Part shown: in pieces, positions 57,149 to 64,000 of the stretch
How positions within the stretch are numbered: the stretch's first letter is position 1
Layout: the number at the start of each line of letters is the position of its first letter
Assembly: GCF_000247815.1 (NCBI RefSeq)
Contig: NC_021674.1
Coordinates: 77,149,343-77,213,342 of the forward strand
Direction of reading: 5' to 3'
Source: Ficedula albicollis
Taxonomy: Eukaryota > Chordata > Aves > Passeriformes > Muscicapidae
Length of the DNA: 64,000 nt
The notes under the pieces: model-generated
Told to the model about the DNA's origin: nothing
The model's database searches: none
Seen by the model: the letters and a program-made list of their open reading frames with translations, nothing else
Position numbers and translations under genes: made by a program

Positions 57149-60030
57149 CATTGCTGTTCTATAGAGCTTTCATATTCATGCAGTTTTCAGAATTTGTGTA
57201 ATGACGGAATCAAAACCAAAAACAGTATCCAGGCCATGTCTTCATTTTCCAGTATACAATAATGCTTAAGTCTTTTCTGTAGGGCCCCACTACATAAAGT
57301 TTTGCTCACAGTGCATTCCTTGCAGAAAGTACTGTACAGATGTAAAATCTATGTGTCATTACTTAGACCTCAATTTTTTTCTACCTGCAATTAGAAATTC
57401 TTGAAGGTATTAACTTCCATTTTGTGACTATTGATCCACAGAAATGATAGTCTTAATGTATTTAGATTTTCATTATTCTTATTTCTACTTGAAGTTTGGA
57501 ATAAAATGGGAAAAATAGGACAAAAACTTAAGGTTATAGCTATTTCATGCATCCTGATTCTGTTGATTTTGGCTTAAAAATGTCGCCTGCTGGTCTGGAC
57601 AAGGGACAAAGTATCAAAAGCAGCCAGCTGGCTGAATATCTTACAGGACTAAATCCCATTGACATAAGTGTTTTCTTTTTGAAGTAAAGACTAGCAGACT
57701 ATTATGATAACAGACAAAAAGACACTAAAATATTTTAAAATGAAGAAAAATCCAGCTGATCTTAGTCAAAGGCATTTTTCCCTCCCTTCTCCTCCCCTCC
57801 CTGTACGAAATTTGAGTAGTATGATTTTTTGGGAGACTCCAGGGGTTTGAAGTAAAATAATTTATTGCCACAAGCAGTCGGAAAAGCGTAAGGTGGCAAG
57901 GCTTCTGGACGGTCTGTAACTTCTTTGACTGAGGATTCCAGGATAATGGAATCTGTGCAAGAACAGATGCTATTATAATGCTGGTACCTGTAGGCATTGA
58001 TAAAGCATCTTGGAGTCCACTCACATTTATGGTGGAAAAAAAAGGTCATTTCCATGCAGAAATTACAAGGGAAATATAAAATGAGAAAGGAAAAAGAAAA
58101 AGAAAAAGAAAAAAAAAGAAAAAGAAAAAGAAAAAGAAAAAGAAAAAGAAAAGGAAAAAGAAAAGAAAGGTTTGGTGATCTATCTTACCTTTTTTGTGCG
58201 TTGATAGGACATAACATCAATTTATCTTTTTGTTTGGGATTGCCTTATTCCTTTCCATGGTTATCAAAATGAATTCATCTGAGAGCTAACATGGGCTATT
58301 AAGATACAGAGACTCTTGTCTGAACTCTCCACATGCATCTGAATCATCCCAGCTCTCTAGTGGTTGTAGCACATTGTATGTGACAAATAACTTGGTGCTA
58401 ACTGGGACTACTTAGTCTGATAAATTAGATGTATTTAATACACTTGCCTTAGGGAATAAATGAAAGATAATATGCTTTTAGTATTTTCAAAAATAATTCC
58501 CAGCTCTCAAAACCCTGACAGAATGATTTTCTCCAATTTTTTTCTGGCAGCTGAGTATTTTTTCACATGGATCTAGTTGCAGAGGTTTTGGTGGGAACAA
58601 GAAAGCACAGATTTATACCTCAGCAATTATGTGAAGGTGTAATAATCTTGGAAGAAGAACAGATGGGCAATAAGGATTTGAATCCAGTCTACCTGATTTT
58701 TTCCTGATAAACACCTTGTCGGCATGCACAGACAATTGCTGGGCAGAGAAAGAGAGAAAGAACAAAAGAAAACTAAAACTCCAGGCTTTACTCTCAAAGG
58801 CCTCACAGCCCCTTAATGTTCATGCCCAGCTCAGCACAAACCAGAGGGGCTGCCAGCACTGGCAGTGTTCCTAATGTGGTAGATCAAGGAAGAGCCACTT
58901 TGACGAAGACTACTTCACAGCTTTCATTACAACCTCCCTTGAAATGGTAAAGTAACCCCAAGTCCCCTTCAGTGTACCAGATAACTCAACTCAATCTCTC
59001 TGCATGTTTGCTGTTGGGATTTAGTTCTATAGATTTAGATCTGTTATTATTCTAGACACTACCCTTAGAATTTTTGGGCATTCAGAGACCCTTATCTTCT
59101 TTTCTCCCTAAGTTTAGTGACATTGCTTTAAAGAAAATGACTGAAAATAAAGCTCAGTGGCAAACAAACCAGAATTTTTAATTTTTAATTTTTTTTAATT
59201 CCATAGTAAAAAGAGTAATTAAACCGCAGAATTCTTTCATTGTCCTCCAAGAGTCTGTCTGAAGTCACTTGGAGATATTTCAGTGTCTCAAGCATTGCCA
59301 GAGAAGTTCAAAAACAAAATAAAAACAGATTTTCCAGATGAAATCTGAAAGCTTAGCCCTGAAAACTTTTTCACCAGTGTTTTCAATCCATCCTTTACTC
59401 TATTCAAAGATTATTATTGATATTTAAACAGACTGTAGAGTGACAGTCTCTTGGTAAATGTAAAACCATTCTGTAAATGTAATACCACTCTCTCAGTATA
59501 TTTGAATTAGCTTCAGGCATCTCTTCTCCTAAGTAGACCCCATAAATTACCAAAATACTTATGAGGGAAACAACTCTGTTGTGATATTGGGAAGAGTTGG
59601 AGATGATTCTATTATCATGACCTGAGCATGTTGAATTTTTTACTTAGCATGTCCTTTGTCTGAGGCAATCTGAGATGTCAGATAGTAGGTGGCTACTAAA
59701 TGAAAAGTGCCTTTGGGTAGAAACTTTTCTCAGACTTTAACACGTCTGCCAGAGTTACTTCAACATCCATAATTTCATGGGCCAAGCCTGGCATATTTCC
59801 ACCCACCAGAAAAATTGAAGTACACCTTCAGGTGGGAGAAAGGCAGCAGGCAGCAGTACCATGTTCAAAACACATGAGATTGAGGCCAAGAAGAAGAAAA
59901 AAATGAAAAGAGTTGTCATGTCTAAACTGTGTTGTGCTTGCCTGGGATGATTTTAGGGCAGTTCTGCCTTTCACACTTATTTGAAATATAATTGACTTCA
60001 ATGGAATAGAAAAAGAGTGAAAAACATGTT
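57149..60030. other. Unique noncoding DNA
   Basis: No gene supported. Holds the AAAAAG microsatellite at 58084-58170. A 7-bp inverted repeat, ctgccagcactggcag, lies near 58852-58865. Confidence 0.5.
58084..58170. repeat. (AAAAAG)n microsatellite
   Basis: A purine-only hexanucleotide tract, GAAAAA repeated with a few interruptions. The Lys/Glu/Arg-rich frame across it is compositional. Long purine tracts can form triplex-like structures, but nothing here shows that they do. Confidence 0.9.
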
Positions 60031-60062
60031 GTAGAATCATAGAATTACAATGGTTTCTATAA
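60031..60062 (-). mobile_element. Possible CR1 3' terminus remnant
   Basis: The words gtagaatcatagaattacaa and tggttt resemble the reverse complement of the CR1 3' end (agaatcatagaatggtttgg). The similarity stops after about 30 bp, so this is at best a very short or badly decayed copy. Confidence 0.35.
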
Positions 60063-62559
60063 AACATTTAGACTGTTTAAATAAAGTTACTAAATCTTTA
60101 TTGGAAAGGTCAAACGTGACTTTTAATTGCTCTATCAAGATGTCTTGCACCCATCTGAATTTTAAGACAAACCTCTTTACTCTCAAGACCACTTTACTAT
60201 ATTTTAAAATTTGTCCTTCTAAACAATCCACCTTAATTCTCTAGGAGCTCCAGAATATTTGGGAGAAGATGGTGAAAAAGATTATATTCACTAGACACAT
60301 TTATTTTATTTATGTGACAGAGATACATTTATTTAGAGACTGTGACCCAGCCACTTGAACTCTTATAGATAGACCTTGACATTTATGAGCCAAAGAGAAC
60401 AATTAACAACTCAATTGCCATAATAAATTAGTAATAAATGGAATTGTTATAATCTGCCTTTATATTATAGCCAATATTTCCAACTGCTCTGTTCCAACTA
60501 AAGTTCTGTAGCATTTACAGTAGATTCCTTTAGACCATAAGCACTATTCATGCTGCTAGTCTTACATTCCAAGCAGGAAATGTGAGGAAAAAATTAAATA
60601 AAAAATAAAATTCATAAAAAACCAAAATTTCAGCATACTAGTCATAACTGGCAAGCACTGCATATGATGAAATGCATTATCTGTGCCCTTGGAAAATGTC
60701 ACAGCTGTGCAAGGCATTAATAACCTCACGCATGCTTCCTTATGATATACAATGCATCAAATAAATCAGAATGATTTTTCTGTGATAGAGCCAGCTATAT
60801 TGTACCTAGAGGTAGCCAATTAAGCAATAAGACATGACACTGGGTATATTGCACTAATTCATCTTGAGCTTGGTCATGAAAGGTGTTATCTCTCTCGAGC
60901 TTTCCCCCACTCACTCCCAGGACTTTTAGTGGAAGATGAAGATATTGAGCCCCCAATAATTTGTATTTTGATTTTTTATATTCTCAGAGAATATCTCCAG
61001 ATACTTGGGTACCTGTTTCCATACAGTTACTGGTTTTGAGTGCACAATTATGAACTGCCTTCAGCATTAATCGCTCTTTATGTTTGGCTTGGGGTAGAAC
61101 TATACATTTCACAAGTATAAATGCAGTTAAAAATATGAAATATGTATGCTTATGTCTGCATGTTTATAGCTACTTAAATACTTATAGTTCCAAAGCAAGG
61201 GAGCAAAAACATGTAAAAATAGAGTATGCATGTGTGAGACTGCATACCTTTTTCTAAATAATTTTTTTCCCAATTTTTATTGATACATGCATATGTTCAT
61301 GATATGACTTCGTATGAATTATTTACTTTACCTTAAAGCTAGAGTGAAAGGGAATCAGATCTCAGTTTGGCAGAAAAGCCTGTTTAAATAGCTAAAGACA
61401 TAGATGTAGGAAGGAAATTATTAATTTAGGAAAATGACCATATACTTTAATGTGTGCATTTCAGTGCCCTCGTATATCAAAAGGAAGATAACTGGGTGAA
61501 AAAGTAAACATGACACCATGTGGATAGTAAAAGGATAAGTATTCTTACAACATATTTTAAGAAAAGACAGCCAAAGTGTGATGTGCATCTCATAGTTGAA
61601 GCCCAGAGAAGACTGAAAATTCACCTTCTGAAAAAAAAATTGCATTTGTTGCATGCTAAATTAAAACCGTTACACACATATTGGACCTCTTAGTCAATCA
61701 TTATGAAATACTTGTGGATGCAGGAATTGGGTTCCCATTTACTGGAATATTTTGGCTGTGGTTAGGTGTTCTTTAAGGAGTTAAGCAATCTAAAGAGCCT
61801 TACCTAATCATTCAAATTTTCACTTCTCTTTATTGCATGCGTTGTAAAGAAGTGTTTGGATATCTTCTCCATGGATGCCACAAAAAAAACATATCACTAA
61901 TGTCCTGTGAATATTTTTATGAATTTTCATAGGTGTATGAAGTCAATTAAAAAAAAGTTTTAGTTGCAAAAACGTTACAGAACTCTGTAGTAAATTTTCC
62001 AGAAAATAAATGAATTTACATACTGTCAGGACATACTGCAGGATGCCACTGTAGATAGTTTTAATTACCGAATCCAACGCTCAGTCAATAGGCAGGGAAA
62101 TTCTGTTACAGCCATTCAAATTTTGCTGGTTTTATGCCAGCAAGAAATACAGCCCAAGTCCCCATTCCACCTAAATTTCTGCAGTAGGTAGGGACATGTA
62201 GTATAGAAAGAGAATTACAAGTTCATTAGGCAATACTACCTTTACATCTCTAAGATCAAATAGTTATAAGAAAGAGCTGCAGGCCATGCCTGAATGTTAT
62301 TTTGCTTCTCTCCAGGCCCTGTAAGATCTTATTTTCTTTTTGTGCTCTACTGTACTGATGAAAAGACAAATCTCTTGCCACCTTTTCTTTTTTTTGTTTA
62401 GAAGAAAAAAAAAAAAAAAAGGAAATAAAGGAAATTTCTAGTGCCACCTATTGGTGTGATTTGAAAACAAGAAGCAAATTGGCTCACCACGTGTTGGACA
62501 GAAAGTGGAAAATATAACCTCTTGAGTACCAAAGGAGGAAATAAATTTGTCCACAATGA
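60063..62559. other. Unique noncoding DNA
   Basis: No gene supported. A CNE-like block lies at 60690-60930, an A15 tract around 62406-62420, and a minus-strand CTCF-like motif at 62439-62456. Confidence 0.5.
62439..62456 (-). promoter_or_regulatory. Candidate CTCF site, reverse orientation
   Basis: On the minus strand this reads caccaataggtggcacta. It matches the CTCF core CCASYAGRKGGCR except for one position (A where C/G is preferred). It faces the forward candidate at 10622-10638, giving a convergent pair, the arrangement favoured at cohesin loop anchors. By-eye match only. Confidence 0.4.

Positions 62560-64000
<1,441 letters not shown>

Noticed and set aside
57997..58272. Lys/Glu/Arg-rich 91-residue ORF resembling a charged nuclear protein
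   Set aside because: Translation of the AAAAAG microsatellite. No conserved sequence on either side.

Overview
The window looks like a vertebrate, gene-poor stretch of nuclear DNA, most likely from a passerine bird. It is AT-rich, CpG-poor and stop-dense, and I found no protein-coding gene, exon or stand-alone RNA gene I can defend. The best clue to the organism is a short interspersed element at about 531-675. It joins a tRNA-Ile-like head (A and B boxes visible) to a CR1-type 3' tail, the architecture of the TguSINE1 family known from passerines. A second CR1 3' end at about 46166-46255 agrees with an avian genome. No other repeat is securely identified. The low density of interspersed repeats also fits a bird.

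Layout. 1-20933 is mostly unique noncoding DNA with the SINE, a good CTCF-like motif (10622-10638), a TCF/LEF-like motif (14561-14571), an AAAC microsatellite and a 65-bp tandem duplication (16018-16190). 20934-23042 is a C13 tract followed by 2096 consecutive G. 23043-41256 is unique noncoding DNA with A-rich tracts, a 58-bp tandem duplication (30105-30220) and an (AT)n array. 41257-42082 is 826 G, flanked on both sides by near-copies of the same (AT)n locus. 42113-52801 holds possible transposon debris, the CR1 3' end, an 83-bp tandem duplication (48729-48893) and an RFX/CCAAT motif pair (49437-49458). 52802-55744 is an apparently exact 1471-bp direct repeat split by a single N. 55745-64000 holds a 48-bp duplication, an AAAAAG microsatellite, a CTCF-like motif on the minus strand and a third poly-G run of 108 bases after a T22 tract.

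The most striking structures are best explained as assembly artefacts. The three poly-G runs total about 3.0 kb. All lie on the same strand and each directly follows a simple-sequence tract, which fits reads that ran out of signal in two-colour sequencing and were then used to extend or fill contigs. The 1471-bp repeat around the N looks like two contig ends that overlap but were never merged. The long poly-Gly and poly-Pro reading frames there are not genes.

What may be biologically real and worth checking: several blocks with the texture of conserved noncoding elements, a convergent pair of CTCF-like motifs near the two ends, a palindromic RFX site beside a CCAAT box, and four short diverged tandem duplications. 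I did not find a previously undescribed system.
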